A stretch of 64,000 nucleotides of DNA from Albula goreensis (GCA_022829145.1 CM040741.1:42578534-42642533); one strand, 5' to 3'. Shown: positions 40,159 through 52,105, counted from the stretch's first letter. Notes: generated from the letters alone by a model not told the origin. Numbers and translations: made by a program.

Positions 40159-41122
40159 CAATGCTGAGGAGCAAATGACTTAGCTAAGTGTAGATGGTCA
40201 CACTTACCATTTATGTCTCCCACAATGTGGGTGTGTTGTGCTCAGGCGATGAATCAACAAATCAGACAGCAAGCTAGGGGACACGCAGTGGGATGCAGAC
40301 GTTTAGCCGTGGCTTCTCCAGATGCTCCTGCATCATCACCCCTGGTAACGGACACTCGAGTACAGAAGGCAGGAGAAACCGAATGCGACTCTGGAAACAA
40401 GAGTTTAAACGTAGTTGCGTTCCAATGAGCTGCATTTAAAATTCTAAAACCTAGGTCTAACGCAGCAAAATAAATAAGCAATTGTATGAGAAACATAGCC
40501 AACTAAAAGAAAAAAAAACGAAAAGAGGACAAAGAACAGGTGCGTCAACAACGATCCACAGGTTGAAAATTTCGCCCTGAGAGGTTCGATGACTTTCATG
40601 ATGTTAGGCATTGCATGTTAGGCAGTGTTAACAGCCATTGATGTCTCAGAGGTAAATTTAACAGTGATATTGCACAAATGTCATTAGTTAGTTTTAAACA
40701 AGGTATGCATAGTTTTGCTTAAAGCTCTGTATATTTGTCCGAGGAGAAATAAATGTTAACTAGCATTTTCATTGCATTTTGCACAGGTAATGATAGTTAT
40801 GCAAGCTACTGTATAAAGACAATGTTAATGTGAAAGAGCTTCGTTTATGCATAGACCATGGGTTCCTCCTAAACAGGTGTTTAGTTTCACGGGCGTTAAC
40901 AGTTTAAACTGGAAATACTTGTTTACTCATTCCACATTCTAAGTGGGGAGGAATTTTACACCGTGTGAGACCTGATGAACCTCCCAAAAAGAAAGAGTAG
41001 ACCTGTGTGATAAAACGTGCCCCTCGCCCTCACGTTTCGTAGAATATTGAAACACGCCTAACGGCGCCTATTCGAACACTATCCACAGCATTTTCCGAAA
41101 CAACTGAACCGTTTGGACGAAC
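40159..41122 (+). promoter_or_regulatory. Upstream region and probable promoter of the synuclein gene
   Basis: The last 150 bases before the ATG are CpG-rich relative to the flanks (CACGTTTCGTAG, AACGGCGCCTATTCG) and have no obvious TATA box, as expected for a CpG-type promoter. A second GC-richer patch lies at 40240-40430. Transcription start and any separate 5' untranslated exon cannot be fixed from sequence alone. Confidence 0.35.
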
Positions 41123-44100
41123 ATGGACGCGCTAATGAAAGGATTCTCCAAAGCGAAAGACGGGGTTGCTTTCGCCGCTGAAAAGACGAAACAGGGAGTC
41201 ACAGGAGCGGCTGAGAAAACAAAAGATGGAGTTATTTTTGTAGGTATGTAATTTCTTTAAGTCTTTCACAATTATGTATTGACTTTGAAGGGGCTAGGTA
41301 TGTCGACTATAATTTCTTTTAACTGGTGTGATTTGGGGGTGCCTATTTTGTTTCGACGATTGATGGATTTATGTATTTCACTCAATACAAATGAAATGCT
41401 GACAACGTGTAACTATTACATTTTGATTTCAGCGTCTTTTGATTGTTTTAATTAATTTGTGTTTGGAACACAAAGTCAGAAGATTAAAACTAGTAAGGTC
41501 TTACAGGGTATATCAGTCAAATGCTATGAAATTAATTATGGTTAAATAATTGAGTAAATAAATCTTCATATAGCTTGGATAGCCTAATAGGCCTATTGTT
41601 GCTTTAAGATTGGAGAACATTCTCCGATACTACATTTTACAGGTGTTGGAGTAATGTGTTACTTGGATCTAACTCGCAGCCACATATTCGTTTCGTTGTA
41701 TGAAGTGACATTTATATATTGTGTTAAATTAACGTAAGTTTTATGTAACGTTAAAATATCACTCGCACATGGGCATCAAACGCCCTCCACTTATTTCTGA
41801 GGACAGCTCTGTCCAAAAGACAAATGAAACTGTCTTACAAAAAGGTCAGTGGGTGGGGTCAGAAAGATTCAAACCTTCTACCGGAGAACATTACTGAGAC
41901 TAACACCTAGGTTAAGGAGGCACTTTGAAAAGACCTTGAGCTAGTCTTCCTACCTGTAGTGTGTCTTCATGTACGATGCAAGATCATTTTCTTTTTCCTT
42001 ATGCTCCAGGCAAACCGAATCTTGTGCAGATCCGTTTAGGCCTTATCCCAGCTTCAAAATCAATTGTACGCATTTCAGGGAGCAAACAGGAAAACGCACC
42101 ACTGACACATGCACGATGAAGCTCGTCGACACAGAACTTGTTAAAATGTTATTAATCAGATATCACATTGCGTCCTATTTCCAATCACAATTATTTTTTG
42201 TTCGATTAATACGTAGGCTATCTATATATATATATGTTTTTTAATGTTGTTAGATTTGCTTTGCTGTTGCCTCTAGAGGCCTGAAGACTAGTTGGCCTAC
42301 TCCTCCTGCGCATTGGATCCGATTGGCCTACTTGTTTGCTACCTGTTGATTGTGTCTTGCTAACTCAAGCCAAATGCAGAGCAGTATCATTTGTCCTTCC
42401 CAACAGGCAGGTCTGCTCCCAGAACAATGTTGAGGACAAAATGCCAGAGAAGTTTTGTCTTATCACTAACCTTTGGTATTCTGTTTGTCTTCATCCTTTT
42501 TAGGAACCAAAACAAAGGATGGAGTTTCCACAGGTAAAAATCTTATGTAGCCAAATTGATAGACAAGTATTTGTTATGAACTTAATGAGAATTCATGATT
42601 TTTTTAGCTGAAAGGATATATCACCTTTATGATGGTCATGAGAAAAAGTGCCATAATTTAGTGTTCATGTAGCAGGAACAGGGAAACAAACAATCACTGC
42701 AAGTTTCCCCTCCAGGCTAGTGAGATGGAGGAGTTCAACAGAAAAAGATAAAAGCCCAGTTATATAACAACCAATACAATTAGTAATTTAGTTTGTCTGG
42801 CACCAATGACACATTTTCACAAGTTTAAGACAATTGTACTAAGTAAATGCATGGGATCTCCCATTTTTCTGAATTTACTTTAAACATATGCAGCTGAATT
42901 TCTGTTGACATTTGAATAATTTGTTTTGAGTACCTGGTTTCTGTCTTTGGTTTCTGGGTTAATGACATCCATGATCTAAATGTTTAAATTATTCCTACAC
43001 TGCTTTTTTAATTTCATAATATGGGTAACAACAATATGGTTATGGCATTGACAAATCAGTTTCTCCCTTGCACATGACAAGAAGATATCCAATGTTAAAT
43101 TACTATTACATATTGAACTGTATCTTACTAGTCTTTGACTCACGAATAATGTTATAGCTAACAATAGCAGCAAAGCAGTTATATTTTGAACAAGTGTGAA
43201 ACTTTACATTTAGCAAACACTCTTATCCTGAGCAACACACACAATTTACTGTTCTACACATTATACAGTGACACAGCAGGATAGTCACTGAAATGATTCT
43301 GGTCAAATATTTTGCTATAGGGTGCAATAACAGGACCCTTCTTGGGAATTGAACCTACAACTTTGAGGTTGCAATCCCAGCTTCCTAATAAACCCAGTTT
43401 AGAAACATTTTTGTCATTTCCACTTTGTAATGATCAATCAGGTAAAGAGAAAATAGAACAAAATACTACTTTACACTAGTAGATGGCATCACACCAAATG
43501 AATGTATCTTATCTGGTGTGTCTCCCTCTAGTTTTGCAACCGTAATGCTTTGATAACAACAACCACCTCAGTAAAGCTATGCTGTAGGTCTGTTCTCTTC
43601 TTTGACAACATCCAGCCAGTGTCACTGCTGAAACATCTATAGCACATCTCTTTTTGTTGTTCCTCTGTAGTTGCAGAGAAAACTGTGTCTGGGGTCTCTC
43701 AAGTGGGCGGTGCTATGGTGACTGGTGTGACAACCGTTGCCCAGAAGACTGTGGAGGGAGCTGGTAACATTGTTGCAGCAACTGGATTGGTCAAGAAGGA
43801 CCCAGCAAAGCAGGTGAGTAGGACAGCTGATTGAGACTTCACATAATCATTCACCATTCTAAATAAGGTTTTCATTTTGAAGCAGTCTATTTGAGGAACT
43901 TTTCATAAGTATTTGCTTGGACAGATAATATTAAAAATGGCAGTAGCTGGCAAATTTCAACCTCAAAATGAACACTCCCTCAATCTTGATGTTGCACAGG
44001 TGAAGGAGATTGGAATGTAAGATGCAGATGTGAGTTTTCATATGAGTTTTGTGGCAAGAGATGCTGAGGTAGCAGGGACAAGAAAAACAATATAAAACGA

Positions 44101-46504
44101 GCTAGCATTGGCCATTGCTAAAAACATAACATAATTAAGAACATTGCTATGATGTGAGGAATGGGTCTATAACAATAAACACAAATATGATCATTTAGGT
44201 AGACTACAGGCATGTGATTGAAAAGGCAATCCAGTCTTTCAGTACAGTCATTTAAAATATCACAGATAATTTGCCATATTGGATGAATTAATACATTATT
44301 CATTTTTAAGCACTTTAAGTTTTGGATTATGTATAAAAGTGTTTTTCCTGTTGGCTTTGATGTAATATTAGTCTTCCAACTTGTATTATCTCATTTCCAT
44401 CTAGCAAAAAAATAAGGCTGTGCCAATAATTGGATTTTTCTTATTTAAAGTCTGTCTTGATATCCACATAGTACGTGTATGTCATTGATATTGACCTAAA
44501 TTAAAAAGGCTGCATTAAAATCCATCAAAGGGCCTGCACTGAGGTGTTTTTTTTCCCCATCGCTAAGCAGCAGGTGAGTTCTGAAGTTCAATCAATCTCC
44601 TTTCATCTTGTGTCCACACAGTCATCAATTAGGCAATCTGATGGATGGTCTGTCAGACAGGGAGAAGCAACAGAAATGAAAAAGAGGCTTGGTTAAATGG
44701 ATTTCAGCGCATGAATGGAACTTGTGCAGTACAACTTTGGCTCATGTGGCATTTTACCATCTTAAAGACCCTGTGTGGTTGTATTTGTGCATTTTAGTGC
44801 CAAACAAGATGTTATTGCATTTTTCAAAGGTGTTATGTACTCGCACCAGTCTGAAAACACAGGCTCTGTTGTGTCCTATTCTAAGCAGTTTGTTTTAAGG
44901 GATCTTTCTAAGTCTTCATAGGCAAAAAAAGCCTGCCACATACAGTAAATGTTATGAAGTTATCTGTGATACTTATGAGTGTATGTATGGGAAACAATGG
45001 AGCATACAGACCATTCTATTCAGGTTTACAAACTTGTAGGTGGAACTGTTAATGTTGCTTATATTTTTCATTCTTTATAGAGACCTGGTCTGAGTTTGAT
45101 TATAATTTCATATGAACTTTATGATGTTTATTTGCTTGTGTGTAATCAATCCCCATAAAAGTATAATATTACTCCAGTTACAGCAGATCAATATACAGGA
45201 TGTTCAGATGCTGATGTAGTTCATCCTTTAAAGATATCCAAATATTACTGTTGTTCCTCCTTTAGGTAGTATCTATGCTTTTATTCATCTTCTATAGTCA
45301 GCTGGCACTGAGTCTCACTTTTAATGTACCCAACAAAAGACCCTTCGAATGGAGTAAAAACAGTGCCTGATATATCTAAACATTTTCTTGTCTGAAAAAG
45401 ATGATGTGCTCATTTTTTTGTTGTCAAAAGGTGCATTGTAGTTTGTCATGTTTGCTGCAGGCAGACATTTTACTCTTTCAAGGATAATCCAGTGATGAAG
45501 TGATGCATTCTGGGGGCATTGTATCATTCATGCCAAGCGAATGCAGACCTCAGTGTGAACAGATGGGAAATGAGTGGGCAATGATGAGTGGAGTGACACA
45601 TGAATAAGGCACATGCAAAAGTACCCTGACACTGTTGGCTGTCAGCACCATGACAGCAGAGTCACAGCACAGATGACCAAACACATAGAACATTTAAAAA
45701 TGAAAAATCTACGGTTGTATTTATAATTTATAATTTGTTCACTTGGTCGATTCACTGTTCAATATTTACTCTACAGTTAATACTAGCTACATTTGGCCTG
45801 CAGACCAACATATTTTATGTGTTTCACCAGTTTATTTATGGAAGGTGATTACTTCATTAAAATCATAATAACAGAATCAATTAAAAGCATATCCTTTGTT
45901 AGTAGTCAATACAATTATTGGTAATTTATAAGTCATGTATTCTTTTGGATCTATATTAATGTTCACCTTACATACCAGTCTTTAACATGGTTATCAGTAC
46001 AATAACACAGTGTGCCTGTAAAATTAATGTAAAATACTTATACAGCTAATTTTGTGTAATATACACAGTAAAATCTTAACTACACTTTTCCTTGGTTATT
46101 CTGTCTCCTTTCCTTAGACCTTTGATTTTTCAACAGTGTGATTGCACCCACTTTCAGAACAATGTATATGGGGAAAAAACTAAATTGTCTGAGTAATCTG
46201 TGAATGTCTCTTAACTAGGATGAAGCTGCAACCTCTCAGGAAGAGCCAGCAGAGAGCACAGGAGAGTCACAACCGGATCCTGACAACAGCTCTGCCCCTG
46301 AGGTACAACGTGATGCAATAAATGCCGATCTGATGATCAGAACAGACAGGCCTACTTTTGTTAAACAGAAGAAATCACATTTCAGTCTGATAAGGAAATG
46401 TAACACATCTCATCTGGCCTTCTTCCAAAGTTCCCAGCCTTTTGCATAGTCTTTGTGCTCATGTTCCATTTTGTTTTCTCTTTGTTTTTCAGGTGGATTC
46501 TTAA
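41123..46504 (+). CDS. sncg: Synuclein, gamma-type of fish (129 aa, five coding exons)
   Basis: Small lipid-binding presynaptic/cytosolic protein of the synuclein family, which forms amphipathic helices on vesicle membranes. Coding exons are 41123-41243, 42504-42533, 43671-43813, 46219-46302 and 46493-46504, all with AG/GT borders and one continuous frame. Exon sizes 121 and 143 nt are, from memory, those of human SNCA exons 2 and 4. The protein begins [15 protein letters not shown]. KxKxGV repeats lie at residues 10-15, 21-26, 32-37 and 43-48, with diverged copies KTVSGV at 54-59 and KTVEGA at 76-81. The NAC-like core [12 protein letters not shown] spans 63-74. The tail 94-129 is acidic. Oddities: exon 3 is 30 nt, not 42, removing four residues around human V49-V52, and there is no Tyr, His, Cys or Trp. 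The NAC region is alpha-like, but fish paralogues of this kind are usually named gamma; the a/b paralogue is not decided. Confidence 0.93.
43203..43395 (-). mobile_element. tRNA-derived SINE with L2-type tail, in a synuclein intron
   Basis: Read on the minus strand, a tRNA-like head contains the B box GGTTCAATTCC (plus 43345-43355) after GGAAGCTGGGATTGCAACC. A body follows, then the tail GCTCAGGATAAGAGTGTTTG continuing CTAAATGTAAA (plus 43203-43236). This tail is the type shared by fish SINEs and L2-clade LINEs that mobilise them. It sits antisense in the intron between synuclein coding exons 2 and 3. The A box is eroded, so it is an old copy. Confidence 0.75.
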
Positions 46505-46991
46505 TTTAGCAACAGAAATCAATGACTGAAACATTCCATGTTCTGCAGAGTCATGCAGTGCCCAGCTATGGTTCTCCTTAAAGTCTGTATGATGTTGTGT
46601 GTAATGGTCTTCTGTCAGCTGTGAGTGGGGTCCATGCGCCCACCTGGACTGGCTGCCATCTTATGTGATTCCCTCCCACAAAGATGGCCACCTGGTCTGT
46701 GGGACTGTGTGTGTTCTCTTGACTTTGTGGCTTTAAGATAAATTCTGAAACATCTATTTAAAACAAAACTACACCTAAGTGTCTACAATTATATACACTG
46801 AGGAAAATGAGATATTTTTGTCTGTGATTTGTCGCAGTGCTGATGTGTTTACGTACTTTAATTTTCTATCTTTTGTATGTTTGATATATTTGCCATTAAT
46901 TTTCAGATAAAAGTGTCTGCATATATTTTAACAAGCATGGTGTCACATACATTGAACACACTGTTCAATTATTGTAAGTAGTGTTTAATCC

Positions 46992-46997
46992 AATAAA
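46992..46997 (+). terminator. sncg: Polyadenylation signal AATAAA of the synuclein gene
   Basis: First canonical AATAAA after the stop on this strand, about 490 nt into the 3' untranslated region, followed within 40 nt by T-rich sequence (TATCTTTTTCTCCTG). Confidence 0.7.
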
Positions 46998-49020
46998 AAT
47001 AGCATACTACAAGTTATCTTTTTCTCCTGTTCATTGTCTGTCAAATCACTATAAATGAAAGTGTGATGTTGTATTTTTTACATACAGTAAGTGATAAGAT
47101 AAAAAGTTAAAATGTTTCTCATTTAAGTCTTAAATATTTTGTAATACTGAACATTTTATCAATTCATACGGGCATATTGTATCTCTGACATGAATGATCA
47201 AAAGAGAAGGGCTATGAAGATTGTCTAAAGATGTCTAAATGGAAATATCATCTTTGCCCCTGAGTCTCTGCTGATTAATATGTTATTTGAATATTGACTG
47301 ACATGAGCGCAGTCATGCAGAAACACTCATGACACCAGTAATAATGTAAGACACACTGGTTTACAGATTTTAGGAAAGTGAACCAATATTTTGCAGTGAC
47401 ACAAGCATATTTGTGAGCCTAGAACCTACTTATTCACTCACATGATTTAAGATCCATAGTAATATATGGTTAACAGATAATGGCCATACAACCAACCATC
47501 AGTTATCTTATTATAGGTTATATTTAAAAATGTGTAAGTGAACATGCTGTGAGAGTTAAGTAGGTAATACATATGTTTCCATTCAACATACATTAGCTCC
47601 CTTAATGAGACCAAGGGTGGCACTGCAACAAATGCAATATTGAGCTTAATTGGTTGAAAAAACCGAAGTCACTTGCAATAAGTTATATCCTATTGATACA
47701 ATGACAAACCTATATAACATGGAAATTGTGAGATAAATGTGAATTAACCAGGATATAGCCACACATGGTAAACAATATAATCAAGTATCATATATACAGA
47801 GTAGTATCTTATCTATATCATAAGAGTTATATAATGGTGTTAGGATTCATTTCATTTAAGTTTAATGCAGGCTGCATGAATGTAGACAGTGCTGTGTCCA
47901 TCATGATGCACAGTGAAGATGTTTTCATAAAAAGTGCAAGAGCACATGAATTCTGGGTCATGGACACAATTAGGTGTCAAAAGTGTGTATAAGTGGTCCA
48001 GTGCTGGACTGCACTGAGAGCTGGTGACTGGGGAGGCCACTGTAGTAACAGGAGGTTTTAGTACACAGCCACATATTTCTGACACATTTTACTTTCTGAA
48101 CATTTTGATGGTTCACTGTGCTCAAATCTTTGGTCCTCAATTTTTTTTTTTTTTTTTGGAGAACACCGTTAAACTGAGATTCTCCTTCAACTTGCTCATG
48201 GCAAAATAATACAGACACAGTATGCCAGAGAACCCCTAGACGGTTTGTCACATATGTACAGAGGTTATTTATAGTGGGTGCGCCTTTCTTGCTTAGGTGC
48301 ATTGAAAGAAAAGTTTAGGGTTAGGTTTCAAATTTCAAATAGGGTAATAAAAGGACTTGAAAATGAAAGAAACATTGTTCTATGATCAAAGCATTGATGA
48401 TCAAAGGAGTTTGAGTTAATTATCAAAAGCTTTCAGGGCAGAAAAAAAGAGTATGCTAAGAACAAAACCAGGATTAGAGTACCAAAAGCCAAGATTCTTT
48501 GAGTTTTTGTTTTTTGTTATTCAGCTTAGCATTAACTTTTGGCCTCTTGTTGCTTATACTGAAAACAATCACATACAGTTTGGTATTATGTATAGAGAGA
48601 ATAATGTATTCATTTATGCTAAAAGGCTCTTTAACTTAACCATTTATAGGTGGTTGACAACTTAAACCAAGCTTATAGCTAAAGATGTCCTCATGTGATC
48701 CTGATTCCCATCCCAAAACCAGAATGACCTCTATTTTTACACCGGTTCCCCCATCTCATCTGTTTGACATTACTCATCTGACCTCACACCGGTCAGTAGT
48801 CCAGGCACCAGAATCCTCATGCATACATCATACATATCATAACAGACATATGCAAGATCAAAGTGCTCATATGAACAAACCTCTTCCCTTGCTTCATCAG
48901 GTATAAATGCTACACAAATCTGCTTACTGATGCCTTGCTAAACATAAATATATGAGCAAAACTGGCGTGCATAGCTTTATGATTATCATATAAATGAACA
49001 CAAAAATAAAAGCAATGGGA
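46998..49020. other. Intergenic spacer between synuclein and filament genes
   Basis: AT-rich, with a T15 run near 48140. Overlapping open frames at 47852-48302 have no recognisable domain and are treated as chance. Confidence 0.5.
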
Positions 49021-49270
49021 CTGAGATTACAGCATTGCTGTGAATAGCTTTAGGCGGCAACTCGGGAGGTAATGGGACTCCCAGGTTTGTGGAAATACAT
49101 GATGTCTGAGCAATAAAATGGGTACATAATGCCTGCCACATCTCAGGCCTGCTTGCAAATTAACGTGTCCAAGAGAGGGGTGGTAACAGCACAGCGTCTA
49201 CGACGTCATCAGGAGTCAGAGCCTCCAGCACTCAGCCTGGTCATTACTTCACATTCATGTTTAACAGAAA
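49021..49270 (+). promoter_or_regulatory. Candidate upstream regulatory block of the filament gene
   Basis: A non-repetitive, GC-richer block about 1 kb upstream of the filament gene's TATA box, including CTACGACGTCATCAGG (CRE-like GACGTCAT) near 49199-49214. Position and composition fit an enhancer. This is inference. Confidence 0.3.
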
Positions 49271-50059
49271 ATTAAACAGCAAAGTAATGGTTGGCTGTAG
49301 ACTTCACATTACACATTACAGACAGGACCTCTATACAATCTTGAAATTGAAATTGATTTTATGGCTTTTACATTTATTTTTCTGGTAGCTTAAATATATC
49401 TCCTTGTTTTCTTCTCTAAAACTATAAATGACAGCTTGGACTCAAAGCAGGTCTTTAAATTTGGAAATATTACACAGATATCACATTTAATAGTTGTTAA
49501 GAAGGGTTATATTGAAGGACTTTGACTGTCCTTCCTAAGACACTTAAAACACACCATTTGAGTGAATGTAACTACATTTGACACTTTGAGCCATCATAAA
49601 AACAAAAAGGATATTTTCAATAGGTCTATCCTTCTCTAGTACAAAATTCTCTCAGGAGAAGTCTCATGTTATATCTGGGGATGAGTTACTGTTTGAAGAA
49701 TGTTTTCAGGCCAAACTGTCGCATCTTAAATCATGTCTGAGCAATTCGGAGGAAGAAATTATTGTATGCTAATTGGAAAATGGTTGCTAAGACACACCAT
49801 CAGTAACTTTTCAGGTGCAACATGCCCTTCCTTCCACCGCACTGACCAAACAGAGAGGACAGTGCAAAATAGCACTATACATGCTTGCGATGTTATGTGG
49901 CACTGGAGTGTGAAGGATGGTCTGACTTAACATGTCCCATAACAAAGCAATGCTATCTACTGAGGCGTGCTGCCCTGGCCTTTGTATCATAATCCAGTTT
50001 TAAACTATGTCTAAAACATGTGAGAGTTTCAAGGGTGCCCGCTACATTTTTTGTGGGTC

Positions 50060-50066
50060 TATAAAA
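50060..50066 (+). promoter_or_regulatory. TATA box of the intermediate filament gene
   Basis: TATAAAA lies 145 nt before the start codon, in the context GGGTCTATAAAAGCC. Transcription would start near 50090 and give a leader of about 115 nt that contains no ATG upstream of 50205. A strong TATA box fits a highly expressed, tissue-restricted cytoskeletal gene. Confidence 0.8.
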
Positions 50067-50204
50067 GCCTACAGCCACTGCAGGGAAGGGCAGTTCCAGG
50101 GTTAGCCTGCTAGGAAAATAGAGAGGGCCTCACCGTGCTTCCACCGGACTATTCTCAAGCAAGAAAACAGACTTGAGCAAACTTTTTCAAAACACCCTTC
50201 AAAC

Positions 50205-52105
50205 ATGAGAGGCGCATCTTACTCCCAGAAATCGCTGACGGTCTGTGGCTCCAACAGGATGCGTGTGCAGAGCCCCTCTCCGTCCCGCTGTCGGGCTGCC
50301 TCGTACAGCCGGGGCCGGGCAGGTTTCCAGGGCACCGCAGTGGAGGTCGGCACAGAGATCCATCAGATCCGTACCAATGAGAAGGAGGAAATGCAGGAGC
50401 TGAACATCCGCTTCGCTGGCTACATCGAGAAAGTGCAGGCCCTGGAACAGAGGAACGCGGCCCTGCGGGCCGAACTGGAGGCCCTGAAGAGCCGCTACAA
50501 GGGGGGACCCACCGGCATTGCCGAAGAGTATGAGCTCAAGTTCAAGGAAATGAGAGAACTTATTGAGACCCTGACCAATGAGAAAGGAGCAGCCGATATA
50601 GAGAGGGGCTATATCGAGGAAGAGGTAGAGATATGGAGGCTCAAACTGGAAGAGGAACTGGCACTCAAAGGTGAGATCTACCTTAAAAGCAGCTAGTAGA
50701 AAAAATGCAATGTATATACTGGTTCATGTCTAATGACAAAAATATATAAATTACAAAACAAACTATTTGATAGGTTTTGTACAAGTCTTCCACATTTTCC
50801 AATATGGAATTGAAGAAACTAAATACTGTAAACTACTATTAGTATGGTGTCCTCTGACGATGTCCCACTGTTGTTTAATCAGTAACATAACTGTTTTAGG
50901 ACAGAGAATGTCTTTTAAGACTACAGCCATATGCAATGTGTATGTAACGTTTATACATGTCACAAACTTTCAGCGGAGGCAGAAATGATTCTGCGAGAGT
51001 TCCGTGAGGATGTTGACAATGCTACCCTGCAGAAAGCAGATCTTGAGAAGAGGGTGGAGCAGCTGGTGGCTGAGATTGAATTCCTGAAAAAGCTGCATGA
51101 TGAAGAGGTGGCAGATCTCATGAAGCAGATCGAGGACTCAAAGGTGTCAACAGAGCTGGACGTTGACCGGCCCGACTTGGCTGCCTACCTGCGCAACATG
51201 CGGGCTGAGATCGAACAGGTCGCTGCCCGCAACGTGAAGGAGGCAGAGAAGTGGTACAAGACCAAGTTCGATACACTGAAGGAGCACGCTGGCAAGCATG
51301 AGGTACAGATGAAGACCATGAAGGAGGAGATCACCACCTTCCACAACCAGGTGACTGACATGCAGAACCAGATTGATGGGCTCCGCGCCCGGAATGCTGC
51401 ACTGGAGCAGCAGCTGGAAGACATGGAGATTGGGCACATGGATAAGGTGGGCGGCCTGCAGAGCATCATCGCCCAGCTAGAAAACCAGCTTTGTGAAACC
51501 AAGATGGAGATGGGCAAGTATCTGCAGGACTACCAGGAGCTGCTCCACATCAAGCTGAAGCTGGATGCCGAGATTGCCACATACAGGAAGCTTCTGGAAG
51601 GCGAAGAGAAGAGGCTGGGTATTTCCTCAGAGGGCGTGTCAGGTGAATAATGTCAGGTGAATAATTAACATCTCAAGGTATCCATGTTCCCAATTGTGTC
51701 TGCATGTTGTTTGCTAGAATTGGCTTCTGTTAATGCAACAAACCGTGGGCTCTTAAAATGCTATGGGAAGATGTTAATAGGCATGCATACCAATAGGCCT
51801 AATTTAACAATCATGGATCCATGTTTACACTTCATAACACCATACCCTTAATATAACAAGAAAACTAAATGTTTAGGTCACAGATTGTTTTTAAATTTGA
51901 TTGAAAAAGCTATTAGTCATTACTTCTTGGCTGAGATGAGTAACAGATTTGCCATGTCAGCTACAGCATGTGCAGCCAAACTCCAATTAAATTTCCTTTT
52001 AAATTCTCTTCCTTTCCAGCCCTTGGAGCAGCAGTCACAGAGGAGCGTACCACCTCAGTGTCCCGCAGTGTGGAGACTCACACAGCTTCCAGAATATCCG
52101 CCTGA
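50205..52105 (+). CDS. Type III-like intermediate filament protein (406 aa, three exons)
   Basis: Cytoskeletal filament subunit. Exons are 50205-50670, 50974-51642 and 52020-52105; total 1,221 nt in one frame including the stop. The Ser/Arg-rich head (1-58; SPSPSRCR, SYSRGRAG) is followed by a rod of about 310 residues. The helix start motif is NEKEEMQELNIRFAGYIEKV (58-77), and the helix end motif EIATYRKLLEGEE is at 355-367. The tail is short (368-406; TTSVSRSVETHTASRISA). Coil 2 WYKTKFDTLKEHA and FLKKLHDEEV are type III/neuronal-filament hallmarks. The head lacks a clear vimentin-type SSYRR motif. It is compact for the family (vimentin 466 aa). The second exon appears to fuse five classical type III exons. 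The tail joins exon 2 at TCAG|GTGAAT; reading through would end at a stop at 51648. It may be the fish notochord filament gene (ngs) or a plasticin/internexin relative; the paralogue is uncertain. Confidence 0.9.
51638..51665 (+). repeat. 14-bp perfect tandem duplication across the exon 2 splice donor
   Basis: GTCAGGTGAATAAT occurs twice back to back (51638-51651 and 51652-51665). Each unit contains a good donor (CAG|GTGAAT), at 51642/51643 and 51656/51657. Only the first donor gives the full tail; the second would place the in-frame stop TAA at 51648-51650 inside the message. Confidence 0.9.

Noticed and set aside
47852-48302. Overlapping minus-strand open frames between synuclein and filament genes
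   Set aside because: There is no domain or codon bias; the frame passes through the poly-T run near 48140 and gives a lysine tract typical of non-coding sequence.
50205-50696. Reading frame of exon 1 continuing past 50670 to a stop near 50696
   Set aside because: A GT donor at 50671 with acceptor at 50973 joins ELALK in phase to EAEMILREF as in all filament rods; the continuation is intron.
50931-50973. ATG at 50931 as a start for the second filament frame
   Set aside because: The sequence before 50974 is intron. It lacks filament homology and ends in a proper TTTCAG acceptor.
51147-51517. Minus-strand open frames across the filament gene
   Set aside because: They are antisense shadows of the coiled-coil coding exon, which has clear homology on the plus strand.
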